A DNA stretch of 64,000 nucleotides from Dactylosporangium vinaceum (GCF_019904175.1 NZ_CP061913.1:9114001-9178000); one strand, 5' to 3'. Counted from the first letter of the stretch, positions 1 to 8,953 are shown. The notes: a model not told the origin generated them from the letters alone. Translations and numbers: made by a program.

Positions 1-1286
1 TGCAGCGCGGCGCGCAGCGAGTCGAGCAGCCCGTCGGCGACCTCGGGCGCGATCAGCTCCCGGTCGTACTCGACCTCGAGCAACCACCGCTCGTCGACGC
101 GGGTCGCGCCGAGCCAGAGGTCGAACTTGGCGGTGCCGTTGCCCATCTCCCGGACCCGGGTGATGGCGCCGCCGCCCACCGTGTCGATGGTGTCCTGCAT
201 GGCCAGCATGCAGGAGAACAGCGGGTTGCGGGTGCCGGTGCGGTCGGGCCGGGCGCGCGCGACGAGCTGGTTGAACGAGACGTCCACCGCGGCCCGGCAG
301 AAGTCCACCGAATCGCGGACGACCTCGCCCAGGTGGGTGTCGACGCTGCGGGCCCAGTCGACCTCGACGGTCACCGGCAGCGTGTTGACGAAGAAGCCGC
401 ACAGGTCGAACGCGCGGATGGTGCGCCGGGCCGTGAACGGGCTGCCGACGAGCACCGTCGACACCCCGCCGTGCCGGGCGAGCACGGCGCCGTATACGCC
501 GGTGAGCAGCACGAACGGGCTGATCTTCAGCCGCTTGCAGGTGTCCTGGAACGCCGCGGAGTCAGCCTCGTCGAGCGTGAACGACACCCGGGCGCCGCTG
601 AACGCGGTCTCCGTCGGACGGCCCGGTCGCGGGTCGAGCACGAGCGGCGGCACCTCACGCAGCCGCTCGGCCCACTCCTTGACCCGGTCGGTCGTCTGTG
701 CCGATGCGGAGCTGCGTTGCTGCGCCTCGAGCTCCTTGCGGAACGCCAGCTCCCGTCGCTCGCGCAGAGCCTGCACCGCGTCCGGTGCGGCCGGGTCGGT
801 CAACGCCGACTCGAGGTCGCGGCGGAACGCTGCCAGCGACACACCGTCGCCGACGATGTGATGGGTGCACAGCAGCATTGTCGCGGCGGTGCCGTCGGTG
901 GTGCGGACGTACCCGAATCGGTAGGCGGGCCGGGCCGCGAGCGCGAACGGGGTACGCCCGACCCGCCCGCTCAGCTCGCGCACGGCCTGTTCGAAGTCGG
1001 GCGGGGCCACCTCGAGGTGCTCCAGCGGCAGCTCAGGGAGCGCCGGCGGGTCGGTGAGGCGGGCGTGCGGGTGCGGGAGCCGGCCGAAGACCTGCCGCAA
1101 CGACGGCTGTACGGCAACCACAGTGGACAGGGCCGCGGTGATGGCGGCCAGCGTGACGGTGGGATCGAGGTCGAAGCGGGTCACCTGATTGTAGAGCTCC
1201 GGGGTCGGCACGAGCTCGTCGACGACGAGCAGCCCCTGCTGCGACTCGGTGATCGTCAGCAGGCCGGCGGCGGTGTCGGTCCTCAC
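1..1286 (-). CDS. Nonribosomal peptide synthetase condensation domain protein (3' end beyond window)
   Basis: Read leftwards from a GTG at 1286 that overlaps the stop of the carrier-protein gene (GTGA), the frame stays open to base 1, about 428 codons. It shows condensation-domain hallmarks: the catalytic HHxxxDG motif (HHIVGDG) near residue 139, a GFFVNTLPV-like stretch in the middle, NPLFSCMLAMQD, and a KFDLWLGATR region near the end, as expected for the C-terminal lobe. This is one whole condensation domain; an adenylation or other module may follow outside the window. It should join an amino or hydrazino building block to an acyl group on a carrier protein. Translational coupling to the carrier protein and the hydrazine genes upstream places it in that pathway. 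Substrates cannot be read from the sequence. Confidence 0.85.
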   Translation of the reverse strand, partial: MRTDTAAGLLTITESQQGLLVVDELVPTPELYNQVTRFDLDPTVTLAAITAALSTVVAVQPSLRQVFGRLPHPHARLTDPPALPELPLEHLEVAPPDFEQAVRELSGRVGRTPFALAARPAYRFGYVRTTDGTAATMLLCTHHIVGDGVSLAAFRRDLESALTDPAAPDAVQALRERRELAFRKELEAQQRSSASAQTTDRVKEWAERLREVPPLVLDPRPGRPTETAFSGARVSFTLDEADSAAFQDTCKRLKISPFVLLTGVYGAVLARHGGVSTVLVGSPFTARRTIRAFDLCGFFVNTLPVTVEVDWARSVDTHLGEVVRDSVDFCRAAVDVSFNQLVARARPDRTGTRNPLFSCMLAMQDTIDTVGGGAITRVREMGNGTAKFDLWLGATRVDERWLLEVEYDRELIAPEVADGLLDSLRAAL

Positions 1287-1516
1287 CGGACCACCTCGGG
1301 CTCGACGAGTTCGCGGAGCCATACCTTGAGGTCGCCGACCGTGCGGACGTCGACCAGCCGGCTGGCGTCGATCTCGGCGTTCTCGTCGGTCGCGACCTCG
1401 ACCGCGAGGCGCAGCAACGACAGCGACTCGAGGCCGGCCTCCAGCAGCGGAGTCGAGTCGTCGAACGCGACCGTCGCATACCGGGCGATCATGGGGTCCA
1501 GGTCGAGGGTCGTCAT
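1283..1516 (-). CDS. Free-standing acyl/peptidyl carrier protein
   Basis: A 77-residue protein with an ATG at 1516 overlapping the upstream gene's stop (ATGA). The phosphopantetheine attachment site is LLEAGLESLS, a G-x-(D/E)-S-L motif with Ser31 as the expected modified residue. Length and the helix-rich acidic composition fit a stand-alone carrier protein. Its stop overlaps the GTG of the condensation-domain gene, so both are probably made in fixed ratio. In context it would hold the amino or hydrazino acid used by the condensation domain. No adenylation domain is visible in the window, so the loading enzyme is either off the left edge or the MetRS-like enzyme's product is loaded in trans; the latter is inference. 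Confidence 0.85.
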   Translation of the reverse strand: MTTLDLDPMIARYATVAFDDSTPLLEAGLESLSLLRLAVEVATDENAEIDASRLVDVRTVGDLKVWLRELVEPEVVR

Positions 1517-1899
1517 GCCCGTGCCTCCACGTCGTGCCTGTCGGTGGCCGGCTCCGCCGGGAGTTCGCGGGGCAGCTCCTCGATGACGGAGATGCCGGTG
1601 GAGCCGTCGAAGCGGCGCCAGTGCTCGTACAACCGCACCCGGGCGTCGGGCAGGAGCTCGGGTCGGCTGGTGCAGACACCGGCGACGACCTCGCCGTCGT
1701 CGAGGACCTGGGCGTAGGCGAGGCTCAGCACACCGTCGGCGTCGCAGGTGCCGGTCAGGCTGCCGCGCTGGACCCGGCCGCCGACGAACTCGGCCCACAC
1801 GATGTGGCCGTCCTGGTGGTAGTGCCCGATGGGGCTGCCGCCGGCGACGGCGGTCTCCGCCGCGGTCGACCGGAACTGCCGGCCGTTGTAGTCGATCAC
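1513..1899 (-). CDS. Small conserved protein of unknown function
   Basis: A 128-residue protein with a GTG start at 1899, preceded by AAGGAG seven bases upstream and 19 bases after the monooxygenase stop. It begins VIDYNGRQFRS and is made of short beta-strand blocks (GHYHQDGHIVWAEFVGGRV, GSLTGTCDADGVLSLAYAQV, then VRLYEHWRRF). From memory this is the pattern of a widespread small family sometimes labelled 'n-acetylglutamate synthase' without biochemical support. No catalytic motif is evident. Tight linkage between N-monooxygenase and carrier protein suggests a role in the pathway, such as a binding or tailoring protein, but no function is assigned. Confidence 0.75.
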   Translation of the reverse strand: MIDYNGRQFRSTAAETAVAGGSPIGHYHQDGHIVWAEFVGGRVQRGSLTGTCDADGVLSLAYAQVLDDGEVVAGVCTSRPELLPDARVRLYEHWRRFDGSTGISVIEELPRELPAEPATDRHDVEARA

Positions 1900-1918
1900 T
1901 GGATATCTCCTTGCCGGC

Positions 1919-3199
1919 TCAGAGCCACTCGGTGTGGACGTGTTCGTCGCGCAACTGGTAGACCGTGCGCTCGAAGAGCGAGTTGATGACCATGGCGCTC
2001 CGGGTCGGCAACAGGCTCAGGTTGGCGTCGGCCGGTCCGTGGCTGTCCCGCGCCCGGTTGAGGGCGAACATCCGGTGCTGGCCGCTGCGCTTCCAACGCA
2101 CCGAGTAGTCCGGCTCGACGATCACCTCGCCGTCATCGGTGAGCTCGATCTCGCTGAGCAGTTCCTCGGTGACCGGCAGCGCGGCCGAGGTGCGGCCGGT
2201 GGCGAGCACGGCCCACCGCACGGGTACGACCTGCCGCCGGTCGTCGGCGGCGCAGGTGAGCCGCAGTTCGCCGGCGGCGGCCTCGGCGCCGACCACCGTG
2301 CGACCGGGCATCAGGCGCAGCGGGGCGTGCTCGTCTGCGAGCAGCCGGTCGTAGTTGAGCTGGTAGATGCTCCGCAGCGTGTGGGCCGAGACGCCGTCGC
2401 TGGTCAGCACCTGCGCCTGGGCCATCTTGCGGTAGTGCACCCGAGGAACGGTGTGCAGATGCTTCTGGTACGCGGGCCGGTAGAACTCGTTGGCGGGCGG
2501 GGACTCGTCCAGCGGCGCGAACCACGGCCGGCGCCCGATCCACCGCACGTCCTGGAATCCGCGTCCGAGCAGGCTCAGCACCGCCTCCGCGCCGGTCTGG
2601 CCGCCGCCCACCACCGCGACGGGCTGGTCGCGCACGTCCATGAACGCGCCGACCCGTTCGGCGAGCCGGTCCGCCACGACCACCAGGTTCTGGTCGGTCT
2701 CCCGGAAGAACGACGGCACCGAGGGTACCGTGCCGATGCCGAACACGACGTGCTCGCAGGTGGCGAGGGTCTGGCCGCCAGCGCGCAGCACGAACCGGTC
2801 GTCGCAGAAGGCGACCTCGTCGACCCGCTGGCCGTAACGGACGGTGCGGAGCTGCTCCGATGCCCATCCGAGGTAGCGCACGTACTCCTGCCGTGGCAGC
2901 GAGTCGTACTGGGCGTTGAGGTAGGCGTAGAGCCGCCCGGTCGACACCATGTAGTTGAGGAACGACAACCGATGGGTAGGGTCCACAGTGGACACCAAGT
3001 CCTTCATCCAGGACGTTTGCATGCGGACGCCCTCGTGTAACAGCCCATCGTGCCAACCAGGCCCGCTCTGCTGCTCGAAAAGGACGATCCGGGCCGGGGC
3101 GACCGCCTCGAACAGGGCCGCCAGGCTGAGGTTGGCCGGGCCGGCACCGATGCCGATCGTATGGACGTGCGGTGATCCGGTCAGAGGCTGCGTTGGCAT
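1919..3199 (-). CDS. Lysine/ornithine N-monooxygenase (IucD/SidA family)
   Basis: A 426-residue flavin-dependent N-hydroxylase. The FAD-binding segment GIGAGPANLSLAALFE lies near the N-terminus, followed by the family stretch MQTSWMKDLVSTVDPTHRLS. The NADPH-binding motif GGGQTGAEAVLSLLGRG sits mid-protein, and ATGRTSAALP is seen towards the C-terminus. Length is normal. The ATG at 3199 lies inside the end of the preceding FAD oxidase gene (19-base overlap). The family converts the side-chain amine of lysine or ornithine to a hydroxylamine. Beside a cupin and a MetRS-like enzyme, the closest known precedent is the lysine N6-hydroxylase of hydrazine-forming pathways (s56-p1, triacsin type), so N6-hydroxylysine is the likelier product. 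That substrate choice is inference. Confidence 0.9.
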   Translation of the reverse strand: MPTQPLTGSPHVHTIGIGAGPANLSLAALFEAVAPARIVLFEQQSGPGWHDGLLHEGVRMQTSWMKDLVSTVDPTHRLSFLNYMVSTGRLYAYLNAQYDSLPRQEYVRYLGWASEQLRTVRYGQRVDEVAFCDDRFVLRAGGQTLATCEHVVFGIGTVPSVPSFFRETDQNLVVVADRLAERVGAFMDVRDQPVAVVGGGQTGAEAVLSLLGRGFQDVRWIGRRPWFAPLDESPPANEFYRPAYQKHLHTVPRVHYRKMAQAQVLTSDGVSAHTLRSIYQLNYDRLLADEHAPLRLMPGRTVVGAEAAAGELRLTCAADDRRQVVPVRWAVLATGRTSAALPVTEELLSEIELTDDGEVIVEPDYSVRWKRSGQHRMFALNRARDSHGPADANLSLLPTRSAMVINSLFERTVYQLRDEHVHTEWL

Positions 3200-4233
3200 T
3201 CGTCCACTTCCCGTCGAAGTGAGTGGCTGATCCCGGCCGACTGCGGCAGCCGGGCCGAGCTGAGATGCCTCGCCGCGGCGAGGCTCGCCGCCAACGCGGT
3301 CTTCGCCGAACCGCCGCTGCCGCCGGTGAACGTGTAGAGACCGTCCTGCGACCCGAGCGGTCGCAGGGTGAGGTGACCGTCCGGGCCGTAGCAGTCGACG
3401 CCGACCACGGTGCGGCGCAGCGCCCCGAGCCGTAGCCTCGGCAGCCGCGCGGCGGCGAGGCGCTCGGTCTCCCGTTGCAGGGCGGGGATAGCGACCGGCC
3501 GATCCGCTGGATCCCAGCTCGTGCTCGGTACTCCGAGCAGCATCCCGCCGTCCGGCGTCGGCCGCCCGTAGAGCCCGGTGAGGTCGTCGATGAAGGAGGG
3601 TGGCCGGGTGCCGGTGGCGGCGTAGAGGCCGTACTGGATGTGTTTGCGGCGGAACCCACCGTCGGGCAGCCCGCTCGCGGCGAGCAGCGCCACCGTACCG
3701 GCGCCGGCGGCGAGCACCACGACGTCGTGCGCGCCCGCGCCGGGCACCAGCCCGACGGTCTCCCGCCGCACAGCGACACCGAGGCCGGGCAGCGCGTCGA
3801 GCACGGCCCGGCGCAGCGCGGCCGGGCTGAAGTAGCCGGCGGCGCACTCGACCACGGCGTGGCTGCCGTCCGGCAAGCCCGCCCAGTCCGGCAGCGAGGC
3901 GCCCGGCACGACCTGCGCCGTCGCCGGTGCCAGCCGATCGAGGTCGGCGCGACGCACGTCGGCACCGCACAGATAGACCGAGCCCACCTCCTGGTACTGC
4001 GACCAGGCCCGCAACCGCGGGTCGGCGACGAGTTCGGCCAGGCTCTCCGCGGCGAGCGCGGCGGCTGCCGGGTCCACCTCGAAGCCTCGCACCAGGCCAC
4101 CGGAGGCGGCCGTCGCGTCGGCCCCGTCGCTCGGGCCGGTGATGAGGTCGACACGCAGGCCAGGAGACAGCGTGGCCAGGCGCCACGCGAGCAGGCTCCC
4201 GGCCAACCCCGCACCGACGATCGTGATCCGCAT
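3181..4233 (-). CDS. FAD-dependent amine/amino-acid oxidase (DAO family), probable hydrazine-releasing enzyme
   Basis: A 350-residue protein starting at ATG 4233, one base after the MetRS-like gene stops. The dinucleotide-binding motif GAGLAGSLLAWRLA is at the very N-terminus and a C-terminal FTGGSGGSAKTALAASLAA segment closes the FAD site, as in D-amino-acid/glycine oxidase-like enzymes. In characterised hydrazine pathways a DAO-type flavoprotein oxidises the lysine-N-N-glycine adduct to release hydrazinoacetic acid plus an aldehyde. The same four-enzyme set here makes that the best prediction. The start was chosen because the upstream in-frame ATG codons would run into the neighbouring gene and lack the GxGxxG lead-in. 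An unrelated amine oxidase is possible but less likely given the gene order. Confidence 0.85.
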   Translation of the reverse strand: MRITIVGAGLAGSLLAWRLATLSPGLRVDLITGPSDGADATAASGGLVRGFEVDPAAAALAAESLAELVADPRLRAWSQYQEVGSVYLCGADVRRADLDRLAPATAQVVPGASLPDWAGLPDGSHAVVECAAGYFSPAALRRAVLDALPGLGVAVRRETVGLVPGAGAHDVVVLAAGAGTVALLAASGLPDGGFRRKHIQYGLYAATGTRPPSFIDDLTGLYGRPTPDGGMLLGVPSTSWDPADRPVAIPALQRETERLAAARLPRLRLGALRRTVVGVDCYGPDGHLTLRPLGSQDGLYTFTGGSGGSAKTALAASLAAARHLSSARLPQSAGISHSLRREVDECQRSL

Positions 4234-4234
4234 G

Positions 4235-5635
4235 TCAGGCCCCGGCCGGCTCATCGCCGGCAGTCGCCGGCAGGCGGCCCCCGGCAATCAGTTCCAGCAG
4301 CGGCCTGACCCGCTCCGGCCGGTACGGCAGCACCGGAAGCAGGCAGCGCAGGGCCAGCCCCGGGTCGAAGGACGTGAGCCGCAGCGCGTGCCGGCCCCGG
4401 GTCAGCTGCTGGTCGACGAAGACGTCCGGAACCGTCGCCCGGTCGTCGGCACCGCTGTGCAGCGCCGCCGCCAGGTAGCCGGCGAACGCCGACAGGCCCG
4501 CGTGGGTGAAGTCGCTCTCGTAGCGGTCGGGCCGGTCCCAGCTCAGGTACATCCGAACGAGGCCCGGGTCGAGGTCGCCGGCGAGCGCCTCGTGCGCCCA
4601 GATGGCGTGGTTGCGGCTGGTGGAGAACTTCTTGCCGTCGAGGCGGTAGAACTCGTTGACCACCATGCCACCGAGCCGGTATCCGGGCACCTGCGCGGCG
4701 ATGGCGAGGGCCGGGAACAGCACGGCGTAGTAGAAGGCGTTGTCGATGCCGAGGAAGTGCCACAGCGGGCCGGCCTGTTCCCACGCCCGGCGGTATCCGT
4801 CGAGGTCGCTCGCCCCCGGGTCCAGATGTCGCCCGATCGCGTGCAGGTAGCCCAGGCCCATCTCCGACCAGACGTCGACCCGCAGATCCCCGCCCAGATG
4901 GGAGTCGGTCGCGATGCCCCAGTCGGTCGGGTAGGCCAGCGGGACGTCGGGCAGCCCCTCGGTGACGTAGCGGCCGATCAGTTGCCGGACCCGTGGCGAA
5001 AGCACAGCCGCCGACCACATCGCGGTCAACTCCTCGCGGTACCGTTCGAGCCGCAGGACGGGCAGCATTGCGGACCCGGCGACGGGTCGGCCGCCGCAGC
5101 CGCACACCGCGTCGAGCAGGTCGCCGGCAAGCAGGTAGCTGCCGCAGCCCTCGCAGGTGCCGCCGCCGGCGGGCTGGCCGCAGCAGCCGCACTTCCCCGA
5201 CACGTAGGCGTGGTGCATCGTCCGTCCACAGTCGACACATCGGTACAGCGCGATGTCGGCCAGGTCGACGGCCTTGCGGTCCACCAGCTCGGTCAGCAGG
5301 CCGCTGACGCCGCGCCGGTATGCAGGGTCGTTGGCTGGGTCGACGAACACGTCGTAACCGACCCGGGCCCGCTGCCACGCCTGGGTGATCAGGCCCGAGT
5401 ACTCCGCGGCGACCTCGCCGGCCGGGCGGACCGCCTTGTCCGCCCGGGCGACGACGTAGTTCTGATGCGGGTCGAGGCCGCCGACGGCGAGCACCGGCGT
5501 GCCTGCGGCCCGGGCCGCCCGCACGGCGATGTCCGCGGCGACATAGGGCCCGGACAGGTGGCCGAGGTGCAAACCGCCGTTCGGGGTCGGTGCGGTCGCC
5601 GTGACCAGCAACGGCTTCGCGTCCGTGCCGGTCAT
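4235..5635 (-). CDS. Methionyl-tRNA-synthetase-like hydrazine-forming ligase subunit
   Basis: A 466-residue class I aminoacyl-tRNA-synthetase homologue. It has the HIGH signature as HLGH in GGLHLGHLSGPY near residue 20, a zinc-ribbon block (CVDCG, CGCCG, CEGCG) near residues 135-170, and a degenerate KMSKS loop as KKFSTSR near residue 340. It lacks a convincing tRNA anticodon-binding C-terminal domain and is shorter than housekeeping MetRS. Its ATG overlaps the cupin stop by four bases. In known hydrazine synthetases such as Spb40, a cupin domain is fused to a MetRS-like domain that activates an amino acid (glycine in that case) for attack by the N-hydroxylamine. Here the two halves are separate, translationally coupled genes. 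A housekeeping MetRS role is unlikely given the context and length. Confidence 0.85.
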   Translation of the reverse strand: MTGTDAKPLLVTATAPTPNGGLHLGHLSGPYVAADIAVRAARAAGTPVLAVGGLDPHQNYVVARADKAVRPAGEVAAEYSGLITQAWQRARVGYDVFVDPANDPAYRRGVSGLLTELVDRKAVDLADIALYRCVDCGRTMHHAYVSGKCGCCGQPAGGGTCEGCGSYLLAGDLLDAVCGCGGRPVAGSAMLPVLRLERYREELTAMWSAAVLSPRVRQLIGRYVTEGLPDVPLAYPTDWGIATDSHLGGDLRVDVWSEMGLGYLHAIGRHLDPGASDLDGYRRAWEQAGPLWHFLGIDNAFYYAVLFPALAIAAQVPGYRLGGMVVNEFYRLDGKKFSTSRNHAIWAHEALAGDLDPGLVRMYLSWDRPDRYESDFTHAGLSAFAGYLAAALHSGADDRATVPDVFVDQQLTRGRHALRLTSFDPGLALRCLLPVLPYRPERVRPLLELIAGGRLPATAGDEPAGA

Positions 5636-5979
5636 CGGGCGTCCTGCGCGGTACCGTGCCAGTAGATCGACAGCAGCACCAGCGGGTCGGTGCTGGACGG
5701 GTTGCGGATGACGTGAGCCTCGTCGGAGTCCAGCAGGAACGACTCTCCGGCTGCGACAGCCACCTCCCCGGACGCGGTGCGCACCGTACCGGCGCCCCGC
5801 GTCACCGTGACCAGCTCCCGCTCGGGGTGGCGGTCCTCATCGGTCGACGTCCCGGGCGTGACCAAGCACCACATCGCCTGGAACGGCACGTGCCCGAGGT
5901 CGCCGTACTGCTCCCAGCGCCCGGCCAGGATGCCGAACTCGGGGGACAGGTCGGCGGCGTCACTGCTGAACTGGCGCAC
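5632..5979 (-). CDS. Cupin subunit of a split hydrazine synthetase
   Basis: A 115-residue single-domain cupin. Metal ligands are readable: RHPERELVTVTRGAG supplies the first-motif His and Glu, and DEAHVIRN supplies the second-motif His. The preferred GTG start at 5979 has GGAGG six bases upstream and gives the usual VRQFSSDAADLS N-terminus. A second in-frame GTG at 6027, with its own AGGAGG six bases upstream, would add 16 residues. It overlaps the MetRS-like gene by four bases. In characterised pathways the cupin half rearranges the O-aminoacyl hydroxylamine to the N-N product at a zinc-type centre. That assignment rests on gene neighbours; the cupin alone would be uninformative. Confidence 0.8.
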   Translation of the reverse strand: MRQFSSDAADLSPEFGILAGRWEQYGDLGHVPFQAMWCLVTPGTSTDEDRHPERELVTVTRGAGTVRTASGEVAVAAGESFLLDSDEAHVIRNPSSTDPLVLLSIYWHGTAQDAR

Positions 5980-6095
5980 CGGAAACCTCCAAAGGGAAAC
6001 GTCGACGACGATGCAGGGCATTGGCACAGCGCACCTCCTGGCCCGTCGGAGGTGCCGTTCGACGCCCGGCCGGGCGTGCCATGCACAGGAATGAG

Positions 6096-6728
6096 TCAGG
6101 GCAGCCGCGGATCAATGCCTGTCTTTGCTGACAAAAATTCGACCGTCGTCGAGCGGTCCTGTGACAGCAGTTGCGCAAGGCGTCGCAGCGCCCGCCGGCG
6201 GGCGGGGCCGACCGTGCCGACGGCGATCGACATGCGCCGTGCGACATCGTCGTAGGACGTGTCGGGGTCGGCGAACAGCACCCGGACCAGTTGTCCCTGA
6301 CGGTCGGGCAGGCGGTCGACCGCCTGCCATAACTGATGGTCGCGCTCGGTGCGCAGGAGGCGGTCCTCGACAGTCTCCACCTGCTCGGCGCGCTCGCGGT
6401 CGGCCCACTCCACGTCGGTCCACTCCGCGACCGGTAACTCCCTGCGGGCCCTGCGTACGAGCCGCAGGCAGTTGCGTCGCATCGAGGTGGCAAGCCAGCC
6501 GCTGACCCGGCTGGGGTCGCGCAGGGTGTCGAGGTTCTGCAGCAGCCCCAGCCAGGTCGTCTGCGCCGCGTCCTCGGCGTCCCCGGCTGCCATCCGCAGG
6601 CCGGCCGCGACCGACCGCAGCAGTCCCGTGTATTGCCGCACCAGCTGCAGCCACGCATCCTGGTCACCCTCGGCGGCACGATCAAGCAGGGCGGCCGGGT
6701 CGACATTGTCGAGTGTCAGATCACTCAC
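6096..6728 (-). CDS. ECF-type RNA polymerase sigma factor
   Basis: A 210-residue sigma-70 family protein. Region 2 is seen as WLQLVRQYTGLLRSVAAG followed by AEDAAQTTWLGLLQNL, and region 4 as LPDRQGQLVRVLF with YDDVARRMSIAVGTVGPAR (helix-turn-helix). The GTG at 6728 was chosen because AGAGGA lies about eight bases upstream; longer in-frame ATG starts at 6782 and 6815 lack such a site. No anti-sigma gene is adjacent. It is co-directional with the hydrazine operon and ends 117 bases before the cupin start, so it may control that operon, but no matched promoter pair was identified. Confidence 0.85.
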   Translation of the reverse strand: MSDLTLDNVDPAALLDRAAEGDQDAWLQLVRQYTGLLRSVAAGLRMAAGDAEDAAQTTWLGLLQNLDTLRDPSRVSGWLATSMRRNCLRLVRRARRELPVAEWTDVEWADRERAEQVETVEDRLLRTERDHQLWQAVDRLPDRQGQLVRVLFADPDTSYDDVARRMSIAVGTVGPARRRALRRLAQLLSQDRSTTVEFLSAKTGIDPRLP

Positions 6729-8953
6729 TTCGGCTTCCTCTCTTGCGCCGGACCGGGAAGGCCGGCCGGCAATCGGTGTCATCGACGCGGGGCAGCCCGC
6801 CCACCTTGTCGTCACCCCTGAGGCAAGTCCGCCACCCTTGCGGTGCCGGCTGACCCCGGTCGGATCGTTGCTCGCCGGGCTGTTTCAGGTCCTGCCCCGG
6901 AGGCTCGCGGCGCGATTGAACGACAGCGCATTTGTCGGTGGAGACCCGCGTTCCGCGCGATGCCATGGCGGGCATGGCATGGTGCCGGCGCACGGTGACG
7001 GCGATCGTAGCAAAGATCGAAATATGGCAATATGTAAATATCTGACTTGTCGCACCCTCCCCCGGTGGTCGCCGGAAGGGATCCGCGATCCGGTCGGCAT
7101 CGTGAACCGACGTCGCGCCGATCGTGAAGGAACTGCCGTCGGGCGCGAGCAGGCGAGGTCGTCCGACCGAACCAGCTGGGCCAGGTGGACGCCGCAGCAC
7201 ATCACTCGCTCGAATCCGGCGTCGAGCTCCGCAGGGGGCGGCGGTATGGTCACGCCGGCTCCGGGCGCAGTCCGTTGACGACCTCACGGGCGTAGCCCCG
7301 CGGCTTGCAGCTGCAAGCCGACTCCCGGCCGAGCTGTACCAATGCCGAGCCGGCGAGCTGGGACAGCCGCCCGATCAGGCCAACCGGCGCGGTCGGCCAA
7401 GGCCTTCGATGTCCGTGAAGGTGAACCGGTCGGGGTCTTTTCCCGGTCCGGCGCGGGAGCTTACGTTGCCCCTCGTTGAGCAGCGCGTCGAGCGGGCCGG
7501 AGCGCATCCGCAGCGCCTGCCGGGTCCACCCTACGACCTTTCGCTTGACCATCAACGGCTCGCGGAGGTTGCTCCTGGCGATCACGTAGACAGGCCTCCT
7601 GGCTCACCTCGGGCGCTCGTCCGGAGCTCACCGACCCGGGCGCGCGCCGGTCAGGAAGTTCACGCTGGACGGGCGTACGGACGCACTGACTTGGCATGCG
7701 AATATGACCCACTTTCACCGTCACGGCGGTCACCGGCCGGCGGTGGTTGATTCCGATAGTCGGGCGTTCCAAACCGTTCCATTGAGCTCTACTCACTCGA
7801 CCCGGTCGCGATTTGTCAAATGATCGACAAACGGCAATATTTTTCTTGCTTTGCCCGCTGTCGGACTGCCGACAGCAACCGCCGCGATTTGCCTCAACCG
7901 CATCATCGGCGCACAGCACGACCTGTTCGTGAGCCTGGACGGTCACCACGTTTCCAGAGCTGCCAACGAGCTGGCTAGATCGATGACTCATCCACGCGAA
8001 CTCGAATCAGCGCGGACAAATTGGTCATCTGGGAATTGGTACAGCCCACCAGGAAATTCGGGCGCACCTCAGACGAGGAGGCCTTGGCCTGGGTCATGAT
8101 TTTCAATTCGCGGGCGATATGGTTGATGACCGGCCTGCGCCGGCCGACTGCGTCTGCGCTCATCCAAGAGCGTTCACGGGGTCACCGAGTCGGCGGGCCC
8201 TCAAAGGGCGGAAGCCGAGCGCGCGCGGATGCAGGCCGGACGCAGCAGGATCGTCACCGACCAGGCCGCCCTGGCCGAGTACCGGCGGCTCAGCCGGCAA
8301 CGCGACGCGCGTAGACCGCGGCCACGGCTGTAAGCGGCGGTGCTCACAGCGGACGGGGACGCTACGGCGCTGAGCGACTCGGCGGCGAGCCGGCGCAACT
8401 TGTCGATCACCGCGCACACCTGGGTCCAGCGGCTCTTGTCCGCGCGGCCTTTCCTGACGCCTAGCCCCCGTGAGCACCGAAACCTGACCACACTCGGTGC
8501 ATCACCACAAGATTCGAAGGTAAGCGACAGGAGTCAGGCCCGGCGACCTCGACATCAGTGATCGTTATTGTATTTACGTCGGCTGATGTCAGAGGCTTTG
8601 GCCCGGAGCGACGGCCGCTATCTTGCCCGACGGTACCGGCCGGAAGCGAGCTCGCCTGGCGCGGACTGATGTGATCGAGTATTCCTTGCCGAACGGAAGG
8701 CTTGCGGAGACTCGCCCGGTGCAGAGCCCGCCTTCGACGGCCACGACATGAGCAATGTGTTTGAAGGACGATGTTCGATCAGCCATGGGGGAATCATGCG
8801 AAGCCGCGTATTCGGACAGCCATGCCCGGAAGGTGCCATGTGGAATCCTCGTCGACTCGGGACGCCCCAATCCGAAATTGCGGCTCATCAGCCGCTTCGC
8901 CGGCGAGGCAATGCGGTGGTCACAGCTCCTGACAGCGCCGGAGCGCAGTTCTC
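6729..8953. other. Gene-poor region, no convincing coding sequence
   Basis: About 2.2 kb in which both strands carry only short or low-quality reading frames with no recognisable family. AT-rich patches occur near 7015-7045, 7815-7850 and 8560-8585, unlike the surrounding sequence. A stretch at about 8200-8334 on the plus strand reads RAEAERARMQAGRSRIVTD and ends in a stop, like the charged helical tail of a lost gene. A minus-strand stretch at 7100-7253 has a protein-like start. Neither is long or conserved-looking enough to call. The region is best described as decayed or intergenic sequence between two accessory blocks. Confidence 0.5.

Noticed and set aside
127..1586. Long plus-strand reading frames opposite the NRPS and carrier genes
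   Set aside because: They are mirror images of high-GC coding sequence on the other strand, with Arg/Ala/Ser-rich translations and no family resemblance; the minus-strand genes have motifs and coupling.
7124..7991. Reading frames of 110-210 residues in the gene-poor region
   Set aside because: No ribosome sites in sensible positions, no recognisable domain, and conflicting frames on both strands; likely chance frames in GC-rich or decayed DNA.
8200..8334. Plus-strand stretch ending in a charged helical tail
   Set aside because: Too short and isolated to assign; mentioned only as a possible lost gene end.
8590..8890. A minus-strand frame of about 100 residues before the ABC remnant
   Set aside because: The translation looks mildly protein-like but has no start signal and no family; not enough support for a gene.
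6729..8953. Possible insertion sequence in the gene-poor region
   Set aside because: AT-rich patches suggested a mobile element, but no transposase motifs, terminal inverted repeats or target duplications could be found by eye.
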